DNA from: Sesamum alatum
Lineage: Eukaryota; Streptophyta; Magnoliopsida; Lamiales; Pedaliaceae
Assembly (NCBI GenBank): GCA_034509735.1
Contig: JACGWO010000013.1
Span: forward strand, 13,846,136-13,910,135
DNA length: 64,000 nucleotides
Direction: 5' to 3'
Shown one piece after another: positions 32,864 through 43,571 of the stretch (positions are counted from its first letter, which is position 1; each line of letters begins with the position of its first letter). The notes beneath the pieces are model-generated. The model did not search any database and was not told the DNA's origin. It saw nothing but the letters and a program-made list of their open reading frames with translations. Position numbers and translations under genes: made by a program.

Positions 32864-33082
32864 CAGTGGTACCCAACATCTTAGCATCATTCCCAATGAG
32901 GCTGTGTTCTTGTGTGTTTCTACGGCCAACCCTGACACAGCCGTGTCTAGAACAAGGTCAGGCCGTGTTCTGCTCGGGTGGTCTGGGCTTGTGATTTGAA
33001 TTAGTGAGACACGGGAGTGTGAGAGGATACAACACGGCCGTGTTCTATCAAGCATGGGCGAATTCTTTTCTTTAGTCTATTT
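32864..33082. other. Unidentified 219-bp segment with palindromes
   Basis: Not related to any other part of the window. It contains AACACGGCCGTGTT (perfect 14-base palindrome, 33031-33044) and related ACACAGCCGTGT and GGCCGTGTT motifs. Such ACACGGCCGTGT motifs are common in plant gypsy LTRs, so a gypsy LTR fragment is possible but unproven. No supported ORF. Confidence 0.4.
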
Positions 33083-35059
33083 TGTTAGAATAGGTGACCA
33101 TGCAAGCCAATTTTGGCGGGAATATGTAACCTATGTCTAGACAATTTCAGGTGTTTGATAAATCATTTATGAATAAAGAAGTGAAAATTCATATGGCAAC
33201 ACTTTGTTTACGTTCACTTATATCTGCTATTACATATCTATTCACTACGCAAACAAAGCCCACGGACTGAGAATCAATTTCGGGGATTAGGACTACGCTT
33301 GGAGGTAGGTCCATGAAATTAGTCTTACCGAATCAGTCCGGAAATCTCCAAGTCAAGGAATCTCGAAAATGGGTACCGAGATTCCCCTTGAGGCTTGCAC
33401 TAAGCATCTGCTGTCGTATTTCATCGACGGGTGACGAAGGTCGTGTAAGCAGTGTTAGAGGGTTAGCATGCTAGGAAGCAGCTGACTGAGGTGACTCGTG
33501 GGAACCGTATTACGGAGGACCTTGAGTATGGTCAGCAAGGTACGACGTGTATTCCCGGTTCCAACGGTACAGGTCAAGTCCTTTGACTTGAGGAACTACT
33601 GAGTTTACCTGTACATCAGGTCTGTATCTTAGATATGGTGAGAGATTGCCAAAATACTATTGAGTAGTCATAAGCCATGTCTAGTGCAGCTCTGATGTAC
33701 AGCGTGACCGTAGTTTCCAAGAAAGGATCTGTCTCCTGTCAAAAGACATTCACAGTTGAGTCTCATGTATGCTCTGTGTCTTGTCCCTAAAATCTGTGGC
33801 CACAGTAACTGAACAGAAGGGAAGGTTTCCCTTGCGGCGTTTAGTAAGGACAGACCGACACTTAGGTCGAAAATGGGTACCTGCATTTTCCGTGCCCTAG
33901 ACCCTAAGTGATGAGACCGAAGACAGAAGGACAAGTGTATTGTTAGAGCCTAAATGTTCATCCCTGAATATTTCACCTAGTCTCTAGTGCCATGGACCGT
34001 TGCTAGATGCCCACCCATGGTAACGGACTGATTCTAGGAATCCGACCAAGTTTAGCTGAAAGGTGAACCTAAAGAGTCACACACTATCCACACACACTTG
34101 GTATTTAATTTGGAATTAAATATTGAAGTAAAGGAATGATTAAAATGGATTTAATCGGGTCCTATATTTTGTTGGAGAATTAATTCCGTCTATTTGATAA
34201 TGGGAATTAAATTAATAAATGGGATTTATTAAGGGAATTAATTTAATGGTCCTAGAATAAATATTGATATTTATTTATTATGTTTATTTGGCCTTTTGGA
34301 ATATTTAATAGGATTTAAATATTTCATTAAATTAAATTAATGGTTGAGATTTAATGGGAGAGATGAAAGGCTAGGATTGAATTTGACAAAGTCAAATTCC
34401 ACTTTGACTAGGACTTTGACTAGGTCAAAATCCTAGTCAAATTAAGCTTCTAAAGAGTTGGAGTTTAAAGAGTATTAAACTCCTCCTCTATATAAACCCC
34501 TAGCCTTGCACCTTTTGAAGGATGATGAAATTCCAACACACACACAACTCTCGTTTCTCTCCCTCTCATCCGCCCCCTCTCTCTCCAAGAAAACGTTTTT
34601 CTTGTTCTTTTATTCTTGGAACATTAGAACATTGATGAATCAATACCGTTAATTCATAACGTGTTGTTGATTCATCCTCTCCAATAAATTACATACTTGT
34701 TCGTTGCTAGCACGACGTGCAAGATACGTGGGTAGATCGTGTGTCACGATTTGGAGGGTCTCAAGAACGAAATCTTGGTGCAAAACGGGGAACAACGCGT
34801 GTAGTCGTTGAAGACGAAAACGACAACGGGTAGGTCTCGGTTTATGTTTTCGCCTCTTTTATTTTTCAACCCTATGGCCCCCACGATTGCTTACATGTTA
34901 TTTACTCATGAGATGCACCGAACACCCGGGAAATTTCAAGGGCACACCCCTTGAAATGTGTTCTTTAATTTAAAAGCATGTTTTAAATTCCGCTATTTTA
35001 TTTTATACCGCACTTCCGCATTCGCATCATTTTCCCGGGACGATCCACATATTCTTTCA
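33083..35059 (+). repeat. Solo alpha LTR (imperfect TSD)
   Basis: 1,977 bp, TGTTAGAATAGG to CATATTCTTTCA. Flanks are TATTT (33078-33082) and CATTT (35060-35064), matching at four of five bases. TATA box at 34489-34496. Contains no interior sequence. Confidence 0.88.
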
Positions 35060-35735
35060 CATTTTGCTCCTGAATTATACTTGAAAAGGGAGAAACAACC
35101 AAAAGCAGTATCCAAGAAAGAGTTTGGTATAGCAAAGTAGTAATTTAGATGAAATTATGCTTAAAAAGGGGGGAAGAATACGTGTGTTTCTCCTTAACTA
35201 ATACGTAAAATCCCTACTTATCACAATGACGAGCTCCAGCTGTGCGTCTAGCAAGTTCCGATCGTCAACGATTTTTGCGGATCCTCCAGGAGCTCCACCA
35301 ATTTTATCTCCTCGAAGGCCTTCATCCTCTCTTCTTCAACTTTCCTCTTTTTAGCTTCCCTTTGGGACTCCTCTCTCTGCCCCTCTCCGGAATTTCCTCT
35401 ATTTGGGTCACCAGGGTTCCCCTTAGGCGACCCCCTCGCTGGAACCAAGCTTCCACTGCCCTCGATTTTTCCCTCAGAGACCTCCGCTGGCTTTCTCAAT
35501 ATACTCGCATAATATTCTCTTGCTTGCTTCCTATCACCGACAACTTCTCCTACACCTTGGGGTGTTGAGAACTTCACCTTCATATTGTAGGTAGATATCA
35601 CAGCCTGAAAGAGATTCAAACTCGGCCTCCCGAGGATCGCATTGTAAGCAGAAGGTGCATCTACCACTAGAAACTTGACAAAGTTTGTCACTCGCCTGGG
35701 GTACGTCCTTATTGACATTGGCAGCATGACATTAT
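35060..35735 (-). pseudogene. Tat-like Ty3/gypsy protease-region fragment
   Basis: The minus-strand frame 35727-35248 (159 codons) encodes VKFLVVDAPSAYNAILGRPS followed by STYNMKVKFSTPQGVGEV and a charged Glu/Lys/Arg-rich stretch. This is the conserved segment between protease and RT in Tat/Retand-type gypsy elements (usual form VVDxPSAYNAILGRPxL). The frame ends in a stop at LEDPQKSLTIGTC, where RT would follow. 35060-35225 is AT-rich with no recognised content. The upstream end is cut by a copia leader near 35728-35735. Confidence 0.8.
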
Positions 35736-35948
35736 TTTCTAATTTTCTAAAGACATTATTTTAGGAGTAAAATATATTGGATTTGGAATCCCGGGGTTAT
35801 TTTGCTTAAAATAATGAGGAAAGGTTTTTCTAAAACGAGAAAATACTGCTACCAATATTTGTGTTTTATCTTTCACACGTTACGCACATGTTCATTTATT
35901 TCTTATCTTGAATGATTATGATTGGAAATCATGAATTGTTGGTATATT
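35736..35948 (+). other. Copia leader piece 1 (element F)
   Basis: Matches D leader from about 54685 (AAAGACATTATTTTAGGAGT onward) up to TTGGTATATT, where a solo LTR is inserted. The LTR, primer site and GC-rich tract of F are missing, replaced by the gypsy fragment. Confidence 0.85.
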
Positions 35949-37940
35949 TGTTAGAATAGGTGACAGTGTAAGCCAATTTTGGCAGGAATATGTAACCTAT
36001 GTCTAGACAATTTTCTGGTATTTGATAAAACCATTTATGAATAAAGAAGTGAAAATTCATATGGCAATATTTTGTTTACGTTCACTTATCTGCGTTTACA
36101 TTTCTGTTCACTACGCAAAGAAAGCCCACGGACTGAGAAACGATTTCGGGGACTGGGACTACGCTTGGAGGTAGGTCCATGAAATCAGTCTCACCGAATC
36201 AGTCCGGAAATCTCCAAGTCAAGGAATCCCGAAAATGGGTACCGGGATTCCCTTTGAGACTTGCACTAAGCATCTGCTGTCGTATTTCATCGACGGGTGA
36301 CGAAGGTCGTCTAAGCAGAGTTAGTGGGTCAGCATGCTAGGGAAGCAGCTGACTGAGGTGACTCGTGGGAACCGTCTTACGGAGGACCTTGAGTATGGTC
36401 AACAAGGTATGACGTGTATTCCCGGTTCCAACGGTACAGGCCAAGTCCTTTGACTTGAGGAACTGCTGAGTTTACCTGTGCATTAGGTCTGTATCTTATA
36501 TATGGTGAGAGATTGCCAAAATACTCTTGAGTAGTCATAAGCCATGTCTAGTGCAGCTCGGGTGTACAAAGTGACAGTAGTTTCCAAGAAAGGATCTGTC
36601 TCCTGTCAAGAGGTATTGACAGTTGAGTCTCATGTATGCTCTGTATCTTGTCCTTAAAATCTGTGGCCACAGTAACTGAACAGAAGGGAAAGGTTTCCCT
36701 TGCGGCGTTTTGTAAGGACAGACCGACACTTAGGTCCAAAATGGGTACCTGCATTTTCCGTGCCCTAGACCCTAAGTGATGAGACCGAAGATAGAAGGAC
36801 AAGTGTACTGTTAGAGCCTAAATGTTCATCCCCGAATATTTCACCTAGTCTCTAGTGCCATGGACCGTTGCTAGATGACCACCCATGGTAACGGGCGGAT
36901 TCTAGGAATCCGACCAAGTCTAGCTGAATGGTGAACCTGAAGAGTCACATAGTATCCACACACACTTAATATTTAATTTGGGATTAAATATTGGAGTAAA
37001 GGAATGATTAGATTAGATTTAATCGGGTCCTATATTTTCTTGGAGAGATTAATTGCTTCTATTTGATAAAGGTAATTAAATTAATAAATAGGATTTATTA
37101 AAGGGTTGATTTAATGGGCTTAAAATAAATATTAATTTTTATTTATTATATTATATTTATTCTTTTAGCCTTTTGTAATATTTAATGGGATTTAAATATT
37201 CAATTAAATTAAAATCAACGGTTGAGATGGGGAGGGGAGATGGATGGCTAGGATTCGTTTGACTAGGTCAAACACTAGTTTGACTAAGACTTTGACTAGG
37301 TCAAAATCCTAGTCAAATTAGAGTTCTTAGAGTTGGAGTTTAAAGAGGATTAAACTCCTCCTCTATATAAACCTCTAGCCTCCAACAATTGAAGGATGAT
37401 GATTCTTGAAATCACACACACAACACACACTCTCCCCTCCTCACCTCTCGTCCGCCCCTCTCTCTCTACAAGAAAATATTTCCCTTAGTTCTTTTGTTCT
37501 TGGAACATTAGAACTTAGATGAATCAATACCGTTAATTGATAACGTGTTGTTGATTCATCCACTCCAAAAATTATACACTTGTTCGTTGCTAGCACGACG
37601 TGCAAGATACGTGGGTGGATCGTGTGTCACGATTTGGAGAGTCTCAAGAACGAGATCTCGGTGCAAAAACGGGGAACAACGCGAGTAGCCGTTGAAGACG
37701 AAAACGACAACGGGTAGGTCTCGTTTTACTTTTTCGTCCCTCTTTAATTTTTCAACTCTATGGCCTCCATGATTTCTTTACATGCTTTATGATCATGAGA
37801 TACACCGAACGCCCGGGAACCTCAAGGGCACACCCCTTGAGCGTGTTCCTTTAAATTAAAAGCATGCTTTAATTTGTATGTTTATTTTTATCGCGCTTCC
37901 GCATTCGCGCAATTCCCGGACGATCCACCGATTTCTTTCA
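35949..37940 (+). repeat. Solo alpha LTR in F leader, TSD ATATT
   Basis: 1,992 bp flanked by ATATT (35944-35948 and 37941-37945). TATA box at 37364-37371, W-boxes just upstream. Starts TGTTAGAATAGGTGACAG. Confidence 0.97.
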
Positions 37941-38595
37941 ATATTGTAATTATATGATTAGATCATGTGATTATGTGTGTTGGATGGAAATGGACGATCA
38001 CGAGCCCTAGACGGAATGTATGGTTTAATTTTCTGTTAGGCCTGTGTGCCTCTTTTACTGCTTTCTCCTTCTCTCTTTCTAGTTGCCTTGGAATAATAAG
38101 GCATTCTACTTCCCTCCTTATGTACTCCCCCCGGGTTTTCGCTGGGGTTTCTATGTTTTAATATGTAATGAGAGTAGATTTAGGAGAGAGGTTTCTATTT
38201 TTGTAATTGGTGGAGAAGAAGGAAGGACCACATGGAGAGCCCAGACAGGAGGTCCCTTGAAGTTTTCCATGAAGTGAAGAAAGAGAAAAGAGACCAAGGC
38301 CATCAGCATTAATGTAATAGTATAAGACCAACCCTAGATTGACATAGATCCACTGCAGGCTCAATGGGTCGCATAGGATTCGGGCTCGTGATCATCCAAC
38401 AGGGCGTGCTAGGCTTTAATTTTGCATGTGGTTATTATGATGGATGAATGGGTTTTTATTTATCATATAACTGCTATGGATGGTTTAATTTACACATTAT
38501 GGATGAATGTGTGAATGTTTATTTATTATGAGATCTCGGTCATTTACTACTCTCACATTGGTTGGACCAATGTTGAAATATTAGACCCAAGACAA
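37941..38595 (+). other. Copia leader piece 2 (element F)
   Basis: Continues the leader: pyrimidine tract ending in AG at 38081-38082, the block TGTACTCCCCCCGGGTTTTC, and a mutated version of GCGGGCTCAGTGGGTCGCAT (38356 onward), up to the second solo LTR. No gene. Confidence 0.85.
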
Positions 38596-40591
38596 TGTTA
38601 GAATAGGTGACCATGTAAGCCAATTTTGGCAGGAATATGTAACCTATGTCTAGACAATTTTTGGTATTGATAAAAATATTTATGAATAAAGAAGTGAAAA
38701 ATTCATATGGCAATACTTTGTTTACGTTCACTTATCTGCGTTTACAATTTCTGTTCACTAACGCAAACAAAGCCCACGGACTGAGAAACGATTTCGGGGA
38801 CTGGGACTACGCTTGGAGGTAGGTCCATGAAATCAGTCTCCCCGAATCAGTCCGGAAATCTCCAAGTCAAGGAATCCCGAAAATGGGGTACCGGGATTCC
38901 CTTTGAGACTTGCACTAAGTATCTGCTGTCCGTATTTCATCGACGGGTGACGAAGGTCGTCTAAATAGTGTTAGTGGGTCAGCATGCTAGGAAGCAGCTG
39001 ACTGAGGTGACTCGCGGGAAACTCATCTTACGGAGGACCTTGAGTATGGTCAGCAAGGTATGACGTGTATTCCCGGTTCCAACGGTACAGGCCAAGTCCT
39101 TTGACTTGAGGAACTGCTGAGTTTACCTGTGCATTAGGTCTGTATCTTAGATATGGTGAGAAATTGCCAAAATACTCTTGAGTAGTCATAAGCCATGTCT
39201 AGTGCAGCTCGGGTGTACAAAGTGACAGTAGTTTCCAAGAAAGGATCTGTCTCCTGTCAAGAGGTATTGACAGTTGAGTCTCATGTATGCTCTGTGTCTC
39301 GTCCCTAAAATCTGTGGCCACAGTAACTGAACAGAAGGGAAAGGTTTCCCTTGCGGCGTTTTGTAAGGACAGACCGACACTTAGGTCCAAAATGGGTACC
39401 TGCATTTTCCGTGCCCTAGACCTAAGTGATGAGACGAAGATAGAAGGACAAGTGTACTGTTAGAGCCTAAATGTTCATCCCCGAATATTTCACCTAGTCT
39501 CTAGTGCCATGGACCGTTGCTAGATGGCCACCCATGGTAACGGGCGATTCTAGGAATCCGACCAAGTCTAGCTGAATGGTGAACCTAAAGAGTCACATAG
39601 TATCCACACACACTTAATATTTAATTTGGGATTAAATATTGGAGTAAAGGAATGATTAAATTATATTTAATCGGGTCCTATATTTTCCTGGAGAAATTAA
39701 TTCTTCTATTTGATAAAGGGAATTAAATTAATAAATATGATTTATTAAAGGGTTGATTTAATGGGCTTAGAATAAATATTAATTTTTATTTATTATATTT
39801 ATTTATTCTTTTAGCCTTTTGGAATATTTAATGGGAATTTAAATATTCCATTAAATTAAAATCAACGATTGAGATGGAAAGGGGAGATGGAAAGGCTAGG
39901 ATTCGTTTGACTAGGTCAAACACTAGTTTGACTAGGACTTTGACTAGGTCAAATCCTAGTCAAATTAGAGTTCTTAGAGTTGGAGTTTAAAGAGGATTAA
40001 ACTCCTCTCTATATAAACCTCTAGCCTCCAAACAATTGAAGGATGATGATTCTTGAAATCACACACACAACACACACTCTCCCCTCTCCTCACCTCTCGT
40101 CGGCCCCTCTCTCTCTAACAAGAAAATATTTTTCTTAGTTCTTTTGTTCTTGGAACATTAGAACTTAGATGAATCAATACCGTTAATTGATAACGTATTG
40201 TTGATTCATCCACTCCAAAAATTATACACTTGTTCGTTGCTAGCACGACGCGCAAGATACGTGGGTGGATCGTGTGTCACGATTTGGAGGGTCTCAAGAA
40301 CGAGATCTCGGTGCAAAACGGGGAACAACGCGAGTAGCCGTTGAAGATGAAAACGACAACGAGTAGGTCTCGTTTTACTTTTTCGTCCCTCTTTAATTTT
40401 CAACTCTATGGCCTCCATGATTTCTTTACATGCTTTATGATCATGAGATACACCGAACGCCCGGGAACCTCAAGGGCACACCCCTTGAGCGTGTTCTTTT
40501 AAATTAAAAGTATGCTTTAATTTTTGTATGTTTATTTTTATCGCGCTTCAGCATTCGTGCAATTCCCGGGACGATCCACCGATTTCTTTCA
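38596..40591 (+). repeat. Solo alpha LTR in F leader, TSD GACAA
   Basis: 1,996 bp flanked by GACAA (38591-38595 and 40592-40596). Close relative of the LTR at 35949 (for example the shared GCATTAGGTCTGTATCTTA). TATA box at 40010-40017. Confidence 0.97.
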
Positions 40592-41119
40592 GACAAAATG
40601 GACATGAACTCTAGGAGTTTGTCCATGCCTTCCAATCCATGGCATAGTGAGGAAGCTGTTTTAGGTCAATAGCGTGGTCTCACGAGTCGTGGCACGTTAT
40701 TGTACTTAAAACAAGCTGCACTATGTCATGAACGAAAAATGGGCTGCTGTTACCTGTCTCACGAGTCGTGGGGTACCAGTGGGTCTGTGGCCCAATTAGC
40801 ATGATTCGCTTGGAGTCCTCGGGATCATGTGAAAGGGTGAGGCAGCAATCTTGGGAATCTCGTGGAACGAGAATGGTATGGAATACCTCCCACAGGATCT
40901 TTTCCCTGCGAATCGTAAAAGCGGGGTATGGGAAAAATCGCTGTCGATCCCAAGCACTAGGAAAGGATTTTCCCAAAAATCACGTTTGAGAGTACCGTAT
41001 TTTCGTATAAATAGTGGAGGATTAAATGACTTAAAGACCAAGTATTTAATTATTTTTTTATCAAACCACTGTCTTTTATTTCTACTGATCGCGCGTTGTT
41101 TTCTAAATGTAGATTAAAA
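40592..41119 (+). other. Copia leader piece 3 (element F)
   Basis: The gag-proximal leader: dyad motifs TCTCACGAGTCGTGG at 40678-40692 and 40757-40771 (79 apart), the GCGGGGTATGGGAAAAATCG block, and the TATA box. No gene. Confidence 0.88.
41006..41013 (+). promoter_or_regulatory. Internal TATA box upstream of gag (element F)
   Basis: TATAAATA, 114 bases before the ATG at 41120, pointing into the gag-protease inverted repeat. Confidence 0.6.
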
Positions 41120-42401
41120 ATGTCTAAGAACCCACTTTCAACCATTCTTGAGATAAACAAATTCAATGGAACAAATTACAACGACTGGTTGCGCAATCTA
41201 AGGATAGTCCTAGACTACGAGAACCAAGGCTACGTCATGGACGAGCCTCTCCCTAGGACCTTGCCGGAAGGATTCACGCCAGAAGAACGTGAGACGATCG
41301 AGACTTGGCATAAGGATAACCGGAAGGTCCGTAGCATCATACTTGCTTCGATGACGAATGAGATTTAGAAGCAATATGAAAGGCTAGACGACGTCCCTTC
41401 CATAATGGCTCGCCTTAAGGATTGCTATGCAGTCCCGGACCGACATACTAGGTATGTCGCGACCAAGGCGTTCTTTGGAACTAAAATGACAGAAGGATCC
41501 TCTGTACAAGAGCACGGGGTTAAAATGCTTACCCTGGTGGAAAAGCTCGAGGACCTAAAGGCAGGTCTCGATAATGAAACGTACATAGATGTGATCCTTC
41601 AGTCACTCCACCCTCCTTTGACCAATTTATCGTCAACTACAACATGAACGCCACTTGAAAAGGGCATTCATGAGTTGATCAATATGTTGGTGAAATACGA
41701 GGCAACGACTAAGAAGTCACGCCTTCGGTATTGTTTGGAGGTGCTTCAACTTCCAAGACGAAAGGCAAAGGTGTCGGACGTTGGAAAAAGAAGAAAGGGA
41801 AGGGAAAGGCCATCAAAGCAGCTACGAATACTAAGAGTGTTCCCATTGCCAATGAGGGGAAAGGCAAAGGAAAGGGAAAGGTTGTCTTCAAGCAACAGTC
41901 GAAAGCATATGACATATGTATCAACTGCCGTGAGAAAGGGCATTGGAAGAGAGAGTGCCCCAAACTCTTCTCGAACCAAGGTATCTATGTGATTGAGGTT
42001 AATATGCGTCACTAATTCTGCCTCTTGGGTATTAGATACCGGCTGTGGAGCTCACATTTGCAATGACTTGTAGGTGCTGAAAAGAAGCAAAAAACTGGGT
42101 AGCGGGGACATGATCCTGAAGCTTGGGAATGGCAAGGCCATCTTGGCAGAAGCAGTAGGATCCGCTACTCTACTGATTATTGATAGTATTAGCATAGAAT
42201 TAGAGCAAGTTTATTTTGTACCTAGTATGATTAAAACATCATTTCCATTCCATTGTTGGACAATAGTGGTTATGAGTTTAGAATCAATAAAAATTTCTTT
42301 TATTTGATGAGGTGTGGAATTGCTCATCTGCTTGGTACATTAAATAACGGGCTCTATATCTTGCAATAAACGAACTTCGTTCTTAATGCTCAACACAAAC
42401 G
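41120..42401 (+). pseudogene. Copia gag-protease fragment of element F
   Basis: Starts MSKNPLSTILEINKFNGTNY. A CAG-to-TAG change ends the first frame near 41366. A lost C near 41607 and an extra base near 41651 shift the frame again. The zinc knuckle (ICINCREKGHWKREC, near 41918-41960) and the protease DTGCGAH segment (near 42039-42060) remain recognisable. The sequence stops inside the region before pre-integrase, at CAACACAAACG (42391-42401), where it meets its own inverted copy. No functional product. Confidence 0.92.
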
Positions 42402-43536
42402 TGCGTTCCCGTTATTATCTAATTTTCGTTTGTGTTGTGCATTGAGGACAAAATTCGTTTGTTGCAAGATATAGAGTCCGTTATGCAATGTACCAAGTAG
42501 ATGAGCAATTCCACACCTCATCAAATAAAAGCAATTTTTTATTGATTCTAAACTCATAACCACTATTGTCCAACAATGGAATGGAAATGATGTTTTTGAT
42601 CATACTGGGTACAAAATAAACTTGCTCTAAATCTATGCTAATACTATCACTAATCACTAGAGAGGCGGATCCTACTGCTTCTGCCGAGATGGCCTTGCCA
42701 TTCCGAAGCTTCAGGATCATGTCCCCACTACCCCAGTTTTCGGCTTCTTTTCAACACCTGCAAGTCATTGCAAATGTGAGCTCCACAGCCGGTATCTAAT
42801 ACCCAAGAGGCAGAACTAGTGACCATATTAACCTCAATCACATATGTACTTGGTTCGAGAAGAGTTTGGGGCACTCTCTCTTCCAATGCCCTTTCTCACG
42901 GCAGTTGATACATATGTCATATGCCTTCGACTGTGCTTGGAGACAACCTTTCCCTTTACTTTGCCTTTCCCTCTTTGGCAATGGGAACACTCTTAGTGTT
43001 CGTAGCTGCTTTGACGGCCTTTCCCTTCCCTTTCTTCTTCTTCCAACGTCCGGCACCCTTGCCTTTCGTATTAGAAGTCGAAGCACCTCCAAATAATACC
43101 GAAGGCGTGGACTTCTTAGTCGTTGCCTCGTATTGCACCAACATATTGATCAACTCATGAATGCCTTCTCAAGTGCGTTCATGTTGTAATTGACGATAAA
43201 TTGGTCAAAGGAGGGTGGGAGTGACTGAAGGATCACATCTATGTACGTTTCATTATCGAGACCTGCCTTTAGGTCCTCCAGCTTTTCCACCAGGGTAAGC
43301 ATTTTAACCCCGTGCTCTTGTACAGAGGATTCTTCTGTCATTTTCATTCCAAAGAACGCCTTGGTCGCGACATACCTAGTATGCCGGTCCGGGACTGCAT
43401 AGCAATCCTTAAGGCGAGCCATAATGGAAGGGACATCGTCTAGCCTTTCATATTGCTTCTGAATCTCATTGGTCATCGAAGCAAGTATGATGCTATGGAC
43501 CTTCCGGTTATCCTTATGCCAAGTCTCGAACGTCTC
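41291..43536. repeat. 1.1-kb gag-protease inverted repeat
   Basis: The left arm 41291-42401 (plus-strand gag-protease) and right arm 42427-43536 (the same region on the minus strand) are separated by only 25 bases (42402-42426). Arms are about 1,110 bp and highly similar with scattered changes. A transcript entering from the TATA box at 41006 would fold into a long hairpin. Confidence 0.92.
42402..43536 (-). pseudogene. Inverted copia gag-protease fragment E
   Basis: Minus-strand sequence running from inside gag (frame ETFETWHKDNRKVHSIILAS at 43536) through the zinc knuckle (near 42874-42915) and protease to just before the pre-integrase domain. The gag start and everything after protease are absent. 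Frameshifts are present, for example near 43165 and 42945. Confidence 0.9.
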
Positions 43537-43571
43537 CCAACCCAATCGACCCAACCCAACCAAGCTATATC
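43537..43571. other. Filler at rearrangement junction
   Basis: About 35 bases between the gag end of E and the RT end of C: CCAACCCAATCGACC followed by a repeat of CCAACCCAACC and CAAGCTATAT. The first part matches the copia leader (ACCCAACCCAATCGACCGAG near 49038), so it looks like copied filler from end-joining repair. Confidence 0.6.

Noticed and set aside
32867..33082. Host gene exon.
   Set aside because: No open frame or splice structure with recognisable protein; palindromic motifs fit repeat DNA better.
35242..35568. Plus-strand ORF of 108 codons.
   Set aside because: Antisense shadow of the Tat-like gypsy protease region, which matches a known conserved motif on the minus strand.
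41291..43536. Inverted repeat considered as a DNA transposon or MITE with terminal inverted repeats.
   Set aside because: The arms are gag-protease coding sequence of the copia family, there is no transposase or flanking target duplication, and the spacer is only 25 bases.
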